The notes under the pieces are model-generated. The model saw only the letters and a program-made list of their open reading frames with translations, did not search any database and was not told the origin of the DNA. From Lentisphaerota bacterium (lineage in GTDB: Bacteria; Verrucomicrobiota; Kiritimatiellia; RFP12; UBA1067), in the NCBI GenBank assembly GCA_015061765.1, contig SUVZ01000033.1:1-16867 (forward strand): a stretch of 16,867 nt of DNA, in the 5' to 3' direction. Below are positions 8,433-16,591 of this stretch, one piece after another. The translations under genes were made by a program, and so were the position numbers. How positions within the stretch are numbered: position 1 is the stretch's first letter; each line of letters opens with the position of its first letter.

Positions 8433-10870
8433 CTTTCTTTCCTTTCTTCAAGCCGGTACTTACCGCCGGCCACGGTCTTGAAACACAAGCGTCCGAATTC
8501 ATCACGCGAAGTATCGACAAGGAACCCGGTTTTTGCATCGGTCACCGACCAATCGCCGTGTATCCGGCAAAGAGCCCCCTTTTCGGATATGATCTCAACA
8601 TCACGCACACCTCCATCGCGCCACGCCGCAGAAACGAGGAACGCCCCCTGCGCACGGAATGTGCGGAACGACGCCATACGTTCTTTGGGCCAGAACGGAA
8701 AAAGCCTGATTGCCCCATCCCAGCTCTGAAGCATCATCTCCTGAAGCGGAGCCATGCACGAAAGCGTTTCAGTCCAACCGCCCGCACGCCCCCATATCTG
8801 AAGCGCCATTCCCCAGACAAGGCCATTGGGATGCGCCCACAAGTCAAGCTTTTTGCGGTATTCATCGAAATCCCGACCGGGATTGAACCTGTTGCAGCGT
8901 ATCGCCATGATACGCTTGCGGATCGTGCATCCGAAATAGCAGTCGGGTTTAAACTTTTTCTTCTCACCCTTCCATTCCTCCGGCTTGACCGGAACCGGAG
9001 TGTCATAACCAAACTCCGGCGAATTCACAAAATAGCAGTGATGCGCATATCCCTTCAGGTCGCGCCGGACTCCGGCAAGATTGTCCAGGCGGTCCGTCCA
9101 CTGTGCGCGAAGCTCCGCATCGACATCAAGAACTTTTGAAGCCTGTATTGCCGCCGTCAGCGCATAACGGGTGAATGCGATCACTTCGGGGCCATCGGTC
9201 ACATCCTTCAGTGAACGGATGGGTCCTTCCTCGTCTATTGACGGAAATGCATGATACAATCCGTCGTTCAAATCCGGCGGCAGATCTTTCGATGGAGCTT
9301 TCTTCAGAAAGTCCAGACAGAAAAGCGCACAGTCGCGGATAGCCGGATATCCTGTATTCTTGAGAAACTCGCGATCAAGAGTATAGAGATAATATTGCCA
9401 ATGAGGAACAGCCATCCACCCTGTCATGTATGTCATGCGTCCGAACGGAAGACCAGCTGAATAATCCTCAACGGTCTTTATCGGAAATCCCTGCAGCGGA
9501 CAGAATGCTCCACGCATACCATAGTATTTTTCAGCCCTTAGGCGACCGGCCTGCAGAAAGTACTGCGTACAGTCAAGGCAGGTGCGCATTTCATCAAGGC
9601 GGTTGGCCTCGAACCCGCCCCAATAGATGGACTGGAAATTGTAGTTGCCGTGATAGTCTCCGTGCCACAGCGAATATTCCCGGACGGTGGACGGCAGGAA
9701 CAGACCAGGCGGCACAGTCCCGGAGCGAAGCACGCAACGGCGCACATGGTATGTCGCATACCAGAGGTCTTCAAGGGCCTTGTCATCCGGAAACGATACG
9801 CCTGAAAGAGCCCATGCATTTGCGGCAGCGGCGCGAGTTGCGGCGACATAGCCGTCATGCGGCTTCGAAAGGGCGGCATCAAGCGACTTGTCGCTACTTG
9901 TCGTCACCGCGACAGACATTACGCCCGACGCGGTTTTACTGTCGGGATTAACTATGATGTTCGCGTCACGCACAGGCTCGTCGCCGCCACCTTTGGCAAA
10001 TATCCAGCAGGCCGGTTCATGCATCGCCGTCAGACGGCACGTAAATCCGTCGGGGAACGTAGGATCCGCAGGAAAGGCTTGCTCGACGGCCTGACGGCCG
10101 TCAGAAAGCTTGCGGGTGACTGGCGGCGGAAGCGCGGTGCTGTTTTTGGAATGGCCTTCCATGTTCCAGAAACTGTGATCCACAATCAACCCGGCGGAAT
10201 ATGCCTGCGGCGTGACATCGGCGCGACGGCGCACGGCAAATGTCACCGGCGGACGCGGATATGTGTAGCGTTTCGGGTCCCATCCGTCGATTTTCCATTT
10301 CAAAGAAAGGACATTAGCGCCAGGCGGTATCACAGCCTCAACAGAAAGCCGTTCCCCACTCTTCCATGAAACATCAAGCAGATACCGGTTCTCCTCTATG
10401 ACCACTCGCTGCCTGATAACTGCCGGGCGGACAGCATCCAGCGGGAAACGCATGCGCAGTTCGCCCGTGGGCTTCGGACACGGATACGGAAAATCCGATG
10501 TGGTGTGACCGGCACCGGTCAGCAGTTCCTTTGCACGCTCCAGATTTCTGGTCGCAGTCACCTTCTTGCTCTTCCCGAAATAACCGGTCGCGCGCCATCC
10601 GTCATCCAGAAGCCCTCGCACGAACTCGTCGTGCGTCGGAGGCTTGGGCGATGTGGAGTAATCCACACGACGATCCCATACGTCACCTTTGCCGAGGCGG
10701 AACACGGTTTCATCGCCCTCCTGATATATGGAACAGCTCAAGTCTCCATTTCCGATTATCAGCCCCTCTTCAGCATGCGGGAGCGGCCCTTCAACCGCAA
10801 TCTCATGCGTCGCAATAGCGCCCTGAACTGCGGTCAGGCAAACCGCCGACACAATAATCAATCTGTTCAT
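8429..10870 (-). CDS. secreted six-hairpin glycosidase, GH95-like (putative alpha-fucosidase/galactosidase)
   Basis: The protein is 813 residues long with a signal peptide cut near residue 20. Residues ~25-200 form the N-terminal beta-sandwich typical of clan GH-L enzymes (EGLIIGNGDLSCSIYQ at 35-50, FRLGKGDVWDRR at 57-68), followed by an (alpha/alpha)6 barrel and a C-terminal beta domain. HGNYNFQSIYWGGFEANR (407-424) lines up with the 'NxNxQxNYWP' block of GH95, keeping the N-x-N pair (N409, N411) that activates water in that family. E547/E548 in FPSIDEEG fall where GH95 has its acid. EMMLQSWDGAIRLFPFWP (711-728) matches the 'LLQSHxGxIxLLPALP' block, with Trp replacing His. The N-terminal block is divergent from canonical GH95 (no 'GNGRLGAM' motif), so this may be a separate subfamily or a DUF5703-like relative. 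GGGAGG-like sequence lies 11 bases before the ATG, a long spacing. It lies 18 bases after the LamG gene. Confidence 0.65.
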   Translation of the reverse strand: MNRLIIVSAVCLTAVQGAIATHEIAVEGPLPHAEEGLIIGNGDLSCSIYQEGDETVFRLGKGDVWDRRVDYSTSPKPPTHDEFVRGLLDDGWRATGYFGKSKKVTATRNLERAKELLTGAGHTTSDFPYPCPKPTGELRMRFPLDAVRPAVIRQRVVIEENRYLLDVSWKSGERLSVEAVIPPGANVLSLKWKIDGWDPKRYTYPRPPVTFAVRRRADVTPQAYSAGLIVDHSFWNMEGHSKNSTALPPPVTRKLSDGRQAVEQAFPADPTFPDGFTCRLTAMHEPACWIFAKGGGDEPVRDANIIVNPDSKTASGVMSVAVTTSSDKSLDAALSKPHDGYVAATRAAAANAWALSGVSFPDDKALEDLWYATYHVRRCVLRSGTVPPGLFLPSTVREYSLWHGDYHGNYNFQSIYWGGFEANRLDEMRTCLDCTQYFLQAGRLRAEKYYGMRGAFCPLQGFPIKTVEDYSAGLPFGRMTYMTGWMAVPHWQYYLYTLDREFLKNTGYPAIRDCALFCLDFLKKAPSKDLPPDLNDGLYHAFPSIDEEGPIRSLKDVTDGPEVIAFTRYALTAAIQASKVLDVDAELRAQWTDRLDNLAGVRRDLKGYAHHCYFVNSPEFGYDTPVPVKPEEWKGEKKKFKPDCYFGCTIRKRIMAIRCNRFNPGRDFDEYRKKLDLWAHPNGLVWGMALQIWGRAGGWTETLSCMAPLQEMMLQSWDGAIRLFPFWPKERMASFRTFRAQGAFLVSAAWRDGGVRDVEIISEKGALCRIHGDWSVTDAKTGFLVDTSRDEFGRLCFKTVAGGKYRLEERKER

Positions 10871-10888
10871 AACTAAGTTTGCCTCCCT

Positions 10889-13800
10889 TTACCGAAGTAT
10901 GACCGAGAATCCGGAATTAAGTATCTTCACAAAGAGCAATCCGTTCGAGAAGCACAACCGCATACGGCTGACAGACGGCATGCCGTCCCCTTCAAAGACA
11001 ACATTTTTGAGATTTCCGGAAACGGATGCCGCACGCAAAATGGGAATCTCAGATGTCGTCGGCGTTATGTTCTTGAGATCAACAATGACGGGACCTTTCA
11101 GCGCCACCTCTCCATCCAGAGTCGGGATCTCACTCACAGCGGCGTCTGCAGTCAGTTTTGAAACCGCGAGCGAGCCATTGGCGATAACGCCCGGTCCGCA
11201 GACGGATGGAAGTTCATGCTCCGCTCCGCCAAGGTCGAGTGTCGCCCCTTCCGCGATATTGAACACCGCATGATCTGGCTTCCCTGAACGGAGCCCCCAT
11301 TTGATCTGAAGATAGGCCTCAGTCTCCTTCCTCTCCTGCTCACTCAACACACGGTCATAGAAAATGACTTCGGCCAGATTCTGGTTCCCTGAATATTTCT
11401 TGAAATCGTTCCACCCGTTCACCTGCGTCATTATACGGCTGTCAAACGCGAAACCGCTTGCTGTCGGAGACGTAGCGACCGTATCCTTGAACGACATATT
11501 CATAACATGCCAAGTGTTGGCCTTATAGCCATTTTCATACGAATGAATCACATTTCCATCCAAATGCCACACGCAGTAGTTGTCATATGCCACATATCCG
11601 GACGCGATGCCCTCATAAATAATCGGTGCGGCGGGATTTGACTTTCTGGCATCAGGCCCCATCCAAGGGTCCAACGTCCCGCCTCTCTTCGGAACACCTC
11701 CGCCGAGAATAAATCCGCCGGTCGTATTGTTGACCGTACCAATCACCCAGAACACCGTGCGTATGCCGGAAATGTCATTTGTGATTCCCGACGAACCCTC
11801 AAAGAGCATCGGTGACGAGGCTCCGTCCAGAAAGAATGTGTCTAGTCCGTTCAGAGACTTTCTCATAAGACGCGCCGTTCCGGTCGCATGTTCCGGGAGA
11901 TATTTCGAAAGCGGAACGGCTTTCCAGGAGCCGACCTTGCTGCGCCATTCGGAAAATCCGGCATAGCCATCCATTTCGACCGCGGTGACTGAAGAAGCGT
12001 CAGAAGCGTCGAAATGGGCTATGCGCCCTTGCGTCGCCAGACGCGGTTCGGCTTCCGCCTGCGGTCGGGACAGCGTCAGTGTTCCGGAAGCGACCGACAC
12101 CGTACCGGTGAACGAACCGAAGTCACCGACCGACAACACGCCGGCATCATCCTTCACCAGAGTTCCGGACCCGGAAACGGATCCTATCGACGATTCGGAC
12201 GCATCGTCCGGAAGGCTCTGCGCTTCGGCATTGAACCATTTCGCCATAAGGTAGTTGCGCGTCGCCACCCGCTCGCGCGGAGAAAGCGTACGGTCGTAGA
12301 CTACAAGTTCCGCTATCCGGAAACCGCCCGCATACTGCGTCGGCTTGTCGGCCCCGATCCATGATCCGGTCGCGGCTCCTTTTGCATGGTATTCGACAAG
12401 CGATGCGGAACGCGGGAAAGCGGCAACTGTCGGATTCACCACGACACCGTTCGTCAGCACGGAGCCTCCCGATGTGAACATTTTGGAATAAGTCCCCGTC
12501 AGCAGTTTATACGGCGAAGCCCAGATATCAGGAAAGAAGTCGCCGGACACCTCCGGAGTCGGACGGACATTCCCGGCGAAGTCGTTGCTGATTCCACCTC
12601 TCGAACCAAACAGAAATCCGCCTCCGTATTCTCCATCCATAACGACATATACATCCCGCATGGAATCAATCTGTTTTTCAAGAGACAGGAACGGTGCGCC
12701 ATACCTGTACGGACCGCCAAAATCTACAATCGGGCATCCGTTCACCGCCTTCTCGCTGTTCAGGTGCGGTCGGTATGCGGCATATTTATCGGAGAGATAA
12801 GCTGCGTTGAGAAAATCCTTTGAATGCCAGCGTTTGACAAAATTCGTCCCGTTCACTTCAACCGTCTCTATACTGGACGCATCCGCCGCGTCGAGGTGCA
12901 GGACCGCACCGGGAGCAAGTTGCGAGAGTCCCGTCTCCGGAGCATCTACGATCCTTATCGTGCCGTCTGCCAAAGAGACCTCTCCGGAGGCTGAAACCGT
13001 CTGTACTGCAACGGTACCGGATCCGGACACCGTAAGCTTTGCAGGGGATAGAAGGCTTTCTATGCACATCTGCACATTCTTCCCCACCTTGACGGCGGAG
13101 GGCTCAAGCACTTCTATATTCTGCACATCGGGAATGGAAGCCCGTGCAGCGGCTTTCACATACCCCGGAGCCTCGCGGGCGAACCAGCGGTTCATCAGGT
13201 ACGCCTGTACATCCTCGATTTCGCGGTCTGAAAGAAGCCGGTTGTAGATGAAAACCTCGCCGACCCGGAATCCACCGGCGGCGGTACCGTCATTCGCGGC
13301 TCCGAACCAGTTGACCTCGCCGCCGGGAACCTTCAATGCGACCACCTGATATCCCGGGGTATCGAACCCTTCCGCCGAGCCCTTCTTGAGCCCGTCTATC
13401 CAGGCAATTCCATTTGTCGCCGAAATGCCTTGCGCCGAGTTGAACGTGCGCGAATTCAAGATGGGTTGTTTAAACCCGTAGGTCGATGAATTGTAATCGC
13501 TGACGGCACGGTGGAAAGCGTTGTGCCCCAACAAGGCCACACGTCCTCCGCCCCGTTGGGATCCAACGACCGCGATGACCGTAGAGATTGAACCAAGGGT
13601 GGCATCTGTCGCCGATTCGACGGCTCCTTTCTTGAACTTCATGCAAGCCCCGTCAGCGACACCCCGGAAGTCAACCATATGAAGGCCTTCGCCGAGCGCG
13701 TTACGAAGCAGATTCGGCTGGAATGCCTCCGTCTCCTGAGAAAGGAACACCTTGAATTTCGCCACTTCACCGCCGGCAAGATCATGCCAACGGGTCAGAT

Positions 13801-15085
13801 ATTCCTCATCATTGCGCGTCACCGTAGTACATTTCGATTCATCAGTCGCATCAAAATGGAGATATCGTTCAGGGAGCTCAGAAAGCGACGGAATTGGACG
13901 TTTGGAGAATTCCAGATTTCCGCCAGCCATGCGCAAAGTGCCTGCATAGCCGGAGGCCTCCTTTATGGAAAGAGTACCGGCTCCTCTCTTCACAACGGCG
14001 GCGCCGATGCCACGGGCGCCTTCCAAGCGTCCGACGGAAAGTGTCTCGCCTTCCGGAACTTCAAGAACCGTCTTTGCGCCGTCGCTCCCGGATGTGCGGG
14101 AAAAAAGTCGCGATATGCGGGCGTTTCCGCCGCGACCCTCAACCGTACGGTTGAACCATTTTTTCTGCAACCACACCTCAAGCTCGACAATCTCCCCTGC
14201 GGAAAGCACCCTGTCGAAAATCATAAGCTCAGCGACCTTCATGCCGCCGGAATACCAATATTTTTCTCTTCGAGTATCCCCTAATCCAAGTCCGCTTGCT
14301 GCAGCCGTTGCATCCTGTGCCGGTAGCGCAATCACTTCCCATGCCCGATTGAATCCAATTGCATATGAATCTGTCAATATGCCGTCATGACGTACACCTC
14401 TATTGAATGGATTTGCGTAGCCAAATCCATAAATGAGAGGCGAATCGTAATCGAACTGGTTGTTTCCGCGAACATAACTCGGTCTCCGATGCCAGGCATA
14501 GCTTGCCCCTGTATTTCCAGTCCAGGTATTGGGGCCGCCGCCAAGAATCCATCCACCGCTGTTCTGAGAGCCCCATACGGCGACAATAGAACCTATGTTA
14601 TGGAGTATGTTCGTTTTGGCGCCGGATGGATATTCATGCGGATCGAACATCATCGCCTTCAACGATCCCAATTCACCGAAATCAAGAGACGGCATGCCGC
14701 CCAATGTTTCATCGGACGGCAAGAAATCCGGCGGCAAAGGAGGTTTTGTTCCGTCCGCCCAGCCTGTCCAGGAAGTAAATTCCGTTGTCGTTAAATAACG
14801 GGAGCCGGAGAGCGACGGAATTTTCGAAACCTTGCCGTCTTCAGATATCTCCCAACCATTGGTCTGTGTACAGTCGAACCAGAATGCAGGATAGGCCGAT
14901 TCTTCAAGAGGGAAAGCTTCGCTCAAAGGCACACTTTCAACCACAATCCTGTTTGTGATCGCATCTGAGGTCTGCAGAAACCCTTCCACAGACACTGTGA
15001 CATCCGTTGCGCCGCACAACCGACAAAACCCGATGGTGCAAATGGTCAGAATGGATCCGCAGATTGTTTTTTTCTCCATTTTCAT
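10889..15085 (-). CDS. giant secreted protein with four LamG-like (concanavalin-type) modules
   Basis: A 1398-residue protein with a signal peptide (cut near CGA-TD, residue 26). Four modules of ~225-245 residues recur at about 65-311, 405-635, 726-951 and 1020-1264. Modules 2-4 open with an 'LHFDAxDxS' pattern (YLHFDATDES, VLHLDAADAS, IAHFDASDAS), and module 1 has the related YPAFWFDCTQ. All four close with a block such as IAELVVYDRTLSPRERV...YLMAKWF. Such ends are typical of LamG-like jelly-roll domains, which usually bind glycans or other ligands. Linkers such as VVKRGAGTLSIKEASGYAGT (364-383) and TLVKDDAGVLSVGDFGSFTG (975-994) are autotransporter-like beta-helix repeats, and the C-terminal 130 residues continue in that style. 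No outer-membrane beta-barrel, sorting signal or catalytic motif is visible. SD GAGG is 5 bases before ATG 15085. As first gene of the operon, it may act as a surface adhesin or substrate-binding factor; that role is inference. Confidence 0.8.
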   Translation of the reverse strand: MKMEKKTICGSILTICTIGFCRLCGATDVTVSVEGFLQTSDAITNRIVVESVPLSEAFPLEESAYPAFWFDCTQTNGWEISEDGKVSKIPSLSGSRYLTTTEFTSWTGWADGTKPPLPPDFLPSDETLGGMPSLDFGELGSLKAMMFDPHEYPSGAKTNILHNIGSIVAVWGSQNSGGWILGGGPNTWTGNTGASYAWHRRPSYVRGNNQFDYDSPLIYGFGYANPFNRGVRHDGILTDSYAIGFNRAWEVIALPAQDATAAASGLGLGDTRREKYWYSGGMKVAELMIFDRVLSAGEIVELEVWLQKKWFNRTVEGRGGNARISRLFSRTSGSDGAKTVLEVPEGETLSVGRLEGARGIGAAVVKRGAGTLSIKEASGYAGTLRMAGGNLEFSKRPIPSLSELPERYLHFDATDESKCTTVTRNDEEYLTRWHDLAGGEVAKFKVFLSQETEAFQPNLLRNALGEGLHMVDFRGVADGACMKFKKGAVESATDATLGSISTVIAVVGSQRGGGRVALLGHNAFHRAVSDYNSSTYGFKQPILNSRTFNSAQGISATNGIAWIDGLKKGSAEGFDTPGYQVVALKVPGGEVNWFGAANDGTAAGGFRVGEVFIYNRLLSDREIEDVQAYLMNRWFAREAPGYVKAAARASIPDVQNIEVLEPSAVKVGKNVQMCIESLLSPAKLTVSGSGTVAVQTVSASGEVSLADGTIRIVDAPETGLSQLAPGAVLHLDAADASSIETVEVNGTNFVKRWHSKDFLNAAYLSDKYAAYRPHLNSEKAVNGCPIVDFGGPYRYGAPFLSLEKQIDSMRDVYVVMDGEYGGGFLFGSRGGISNDFAGNVRPTPEVSGDFFPDIWASPYKLLTGTYSKMFTSGGSVLTNGVVVNPTVAAFPRSASLVEYHAKGAATGSWIGADKPTQYAGGFRIAELVVYDRTLSPRERVATRNYLMAKWFNAEAQSLPDDASESSIGSVSGSGTLVKDDAGVLSVGDFGSFTGTVSVASGTLTLSRPQAEAEPRLATQGRIAHFDASDASSVTAVEMDGYAGFSEWRSKVGSWKAVPLSKYLPEHATGTARLMRKSLNGLDTFFLDGASSPMLFEGSSGITNDISGIRTVFWVIGTVNNTTGGFILGGGVPKRGGTLDPWMGPDARKSNPAAPIIYEGIASGYVAYDNYCVWHLDGNVIHSYENGYKANTWHVMNMSFKDTVATSPTASGFAFDSRIMTQVNGWNDFKKYSGNQNLAEVIFYDRVLSEQERKETEAYLQIKWGLRSGKPDHAVFNIAEGATLDLGGAEHELPSVCGPGVIANGSLAVSKLTADAAVSEIPTLDGEVALKGPVIVDLKNITPTTSEIPILRAASVSGNLKNVVFEGDGMPSVSRMRLCFSNGLLFVKILNSGFSVILR

Positions 15086-15095
15086 TTTTACCTCT
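15083..15095 (-). promoter_or_regulatory. ribosome binding site of the LamG gene
   Basis: On the minus strand AGAGG occupies 15095-15091, followed by five A/T-rich bases and ATG at 15085. A second in-frame ATG two codons later has poorer spacing, so 15085 is the preferred start. Confidence 0.6.
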
Positions 15096-15115
15096 TTCTG
15101 ATTTCAGTTCAACGT

Positions 15116-15137
15116 ACCGAACCAATGGTTGTTCCGT
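15116..15137. promoter_or_regulatory. operator-like 22-bp imperfect dyad
   Basis: The 22 bases read ACnGAACnA-nnnn-TnGTTCnGT, symmetric at 7 of 11 positions on each side, with an inner odd palindrome AACCA-A-TGGTT at 15120-15130. It lies just downstream of the predicted -10 box and start of transcription (near 15140), the position expected for a repressor that blocks initiation. The regulator encoded immediately upstream is the obvious candidate ligand. That pairing is inference. Confidence 0.45.
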
Positions 15138-15146
15138 TTGACCGCG

Positions 15147-15176
15147 ATTGTACCATACTGCCACGCAAACATCCAA
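15147..15176 (-). promoter_or_regulatory. extended -10 promoter of the glycosidase operon
   Basis: On the minus strand TGGTACAAT (15155-15147) is an extended -10 element with a five-of-six match to TATAAT. A weak -35-like TTGGAT lies 18 bases upstream (15176-15171). Predicted initiation is near 15140, leaving a ~55-base untranslated leader before the LamG gene. The same TGnTACAAT form recurs upstream of the regulator at 16551-16543. Confidence 0.5.
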
Positions 15177-15192
15177 CCTGTAAAAACAGGTT
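15175..15192. repeat. 6-bp inverted repeat next to the operon -35 region
   Basis: AACCTG (15175-15180) and CAGGTT (15187-15192) are exact reverse complements around an A/T-rich 6-base loop. It sits between the regulator's terminator-like hairpin and the operon promoter, touching the possible -35. It could be the second half of a bipartite terminator or a protein-binding site; the sequence does not decide. Confidence 0.35.
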
Positions 15193-15194
15193 AT

Positions 15195-15211
15195 AAAACA
15201 GACCCTGTCTG
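15195..15211 (-). terminator. short intrinsic terminator-like hairpin after the regulator gene
   Basis: On the minus strand CAGAC-AGG-GTCTG (15211-15199) forms a 5-bp stem and is followed at once by TTTT (15198-15195) and TATAA. It begins 21 bases after the regulator's stop codon. The stem is short, so termination is probably partial. Confidence 0.4.
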
Positions 15212-15231
15212 AAAGCAGATCTGGCTCACTA

Positions 15232-16293
15232 TTAAACAACGATGCCTCGATCAGGAACAAGCACTGTATGAACTGGTAATGCAGGGTTGTGCAGTCTTGC
15301 AAGCAGTGTCTGGAGTGCGATTGACGCAATCTCTTCACAAGGTTGCGCAACGCTCGCGATTCCAAGCTCCTCGGCCTGCGGTTGATTGTCGAAACCCGCA
15401 AGCCGCACGGCACCGGCTCGACCAAGCGAAGAAAGCACTTCATGCAACCTGACGGCGATCATATCATTACCGCAAACGATCACATCAGGACTGCGCGTAC
15501 GCAGGAAGCGAGAGACAGCCATTCTGTCATCAGGTTCACAGACGAGCACATTGTCTTTTTCCGACCAGCCCATCCCCGATTCCACCACTGCACTTGCAAC
15601 TCCGCGCATACGGTTAACCACCGAAGGAGGCGATCCCGGCTTTAGCAGGAACGTCAGCTTTTCCGCGCCTCGTGCAATCAAGTAGCGCCCCAATCCAGCT
15701 CCTGCCGAGACATTGTCCATTGAGATGAGATCATACTGCGGACAGCCGTCATTCCGTTGCGGATTGTAGTCAAACAGCACAACCGGCATATTGCATTCTG
15801 AAAGTTCCTTCCAGAAATTTCGGACAGGAGCATTCTTCTTGCCAAGATATTCAAACGGTTGAAGGAACAATCCCGACACTCTCTCCTCAGAGAATCTGTG
15901 GATTGTCCGAATAAGTTCCTCAAGGCGTTTTTCCGGGGATTTCTCAACCATTTCAATCAATACGATATCCCACCCCTGCCGTTCGCCGTGATGAAAAAGC
16001 GACTTGCAGATTCTCGACATGACATCCCCGTACTGGAATCCCGGATGGATTATGCCCAACGTTCCGGTAGCATGCTGGGCGAACCGGGTAAGCCTTGGAA
16101 GCCTTCCAGAACCGGTGGCGACAAGACCCTCATTGCGCAAATCGAGCATCACACGATTGATTGTGGGACGGCTCACCCCGAAACGTTCCGCCAACTGACC
16201 TCCTGACGGAAACTCACCCCCGTCCCTAAATTTACCGGACAGGATTTCCCGTCTCAATCTTTCGGTTATCTCATTGTGTTTAGCCGAGCCCAT
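15232..16293 (-). CDS. GntR/LacI chimeric transcriptional regulator (AraR-type architecture)
   Basis: The protein has 353 residues. Residues ~1-70 are a GntR-type winged helix: ITERLRREILSGKF (9-22), then LAERFGVSRPTINRVMLDLR with the recognition helix, then the wing NEGLVATGSG. Residues ~80-353 are a periplasmic-binding-protein-like effector domain of the LacI family: TLGIIHPGFQYGDVM, PVVLFDYNPQRND, YDLISMDNVSAG, DVIVCGNDMIAVRLHEVL, AVRLAGFDNQ and the closing VAQPCEEIASIALQTLL. This architecture is known from AraR and relatives, which bind DNA until a sugar is sensed. Being directly upstream of, and co-oriented with, the glycosidase operon makes it its likely regulator. The ATG at 16293 has only a weak GGA upstream; no better in-frame start is apparent before the winged helix. 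Confidence 0.9.
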   Translation of the reverse strand: MGSAKHNEITERLRREILSGKFRDGGEFPSGGQLAERFGVSRPTINRVMLDLRNEGLVATGSGRLPRLTRFAQHATGTLGIIHPGFQYGDVMSRICKSLFHHGERQGWDIVLIEMVEKSPEKRLEELIRTIHRFSEERVSGLFLQPFEYLGKKNAPVRNFWKELSECNMPVVLFDYNPQRNDGCPQYDLISMDNVSAGAGLGRYLIARGAEKLTFLLKPGSPPSVVNRMRGVASAVVESGMGWSEKDNVLVCEPDDRMAVSRFLRTRSPDVIVCGNDMIAVRLHEVLSSLGRAGAVRLAGFDNQPQAEELGIASVAQPCEEIASIALQTLLARLHNPALPVHTVLVPDRGIVV

Positions 16294-16427
16294 ATCAAAA
16301 AATCCATACGATATTTAATACGTCAATCAAGCGCCATATCGCTCTGTCGCCGTTTAACGCTGACGCCAACTCCGCATAAGTTATTGGAGCAACGGTCAAT
16401 TCTCCTTCCTCTACTTTCGCTTCCTTC

Positions 16428-16517
16428 TCATCGCGGCTCCTTCTCGACGCGGACCGCAAAGTTCGATGTTACAGTTGGTACTGACATAAAATTACCCTCG
16501 CTTTCATTTGAAGACAT
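16428..16517 (-). CDS. possible 29-aa leader peptide upstream of the regulator
   Basis: ATG at 16517 is preceded by GGAG five bases away, and a promoter-like TGATACAAT lies about 26 bases further upstream. The frame encodes 29 residues (beginning MSSNESEGNF, ending VEKEPR) and stops at TGA 16430-16428, 134 bases before the regulator's start. An internal Met at residue 11 is another start. I know no homologue. It could be a small protein, a leader ORF affecting the regulator's expression, or chance; the combined SD and -10 is the only support. Confidence 0.3.
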   Translation of the reverse strand: MSSNESEGNFMSVPTVTSNFAVRVEKEPR

Positions 16518-16525
16518 AATTTCTC

Positions 16526-16541
16526 CGTCAAAAAGCGTCAA
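16526..16541. repeat. two CGTCAA direct repeats spaced 10 bases apart
   Basis: CGTCAA occurs at 16526-16531 and 16536-16541, one helical turn apart, right at the predicted start of transcription of the regulator leader. A third copy is at 16321-16326. The arrangement is compatible with a binding site for a dimeric regulator on one face of the DNA, but the motif is short. Confidence 0.25.
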
Positions 16542-16542
16542 T

Positions 16543-16551
16543 ATTGTATCA
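16543..16551 (-). promoter_or_regulatory. extended -10 promoter-like box upstream of the regulator
   Basis: The minus strand reads TGATACAAT, with the same TGn-TACAAT layout as the operon promoter. No convincing -35 is found 16-18 bases upstream. Initiation would fall near 16536, giving a ~240-base leader before the regulator that includes the 29-codon ORF. Confidence 0.35.
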
Positions 16552-16576
16552 TCTTTGCGTCGATAATGATAGGCGC

Positions 16577-16591
16577 GAAATTGGCAATTTC
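16577..16591. repeat. 6-bp inverted repeat with 3-base loop
   Basis: GAAATT-GGC-AATTTC is a perfect small hairpin. It is followed about 11 bases on by AGGATTCGAAC (16603-16613), which looks like the complement of a tRNA T-loop, though no tRNA folds here. No T-run follows, so it is not a clear terminator. Confidence 0.35.

Noticed and set aside
10889..15085. Classical autotransporter
   Set aside because: Linkers resemble passenger-domain repeats, but the C-terminus lacks the ~250-residue beta-barrel and terminal aromatic residue; it ends in SVILR.
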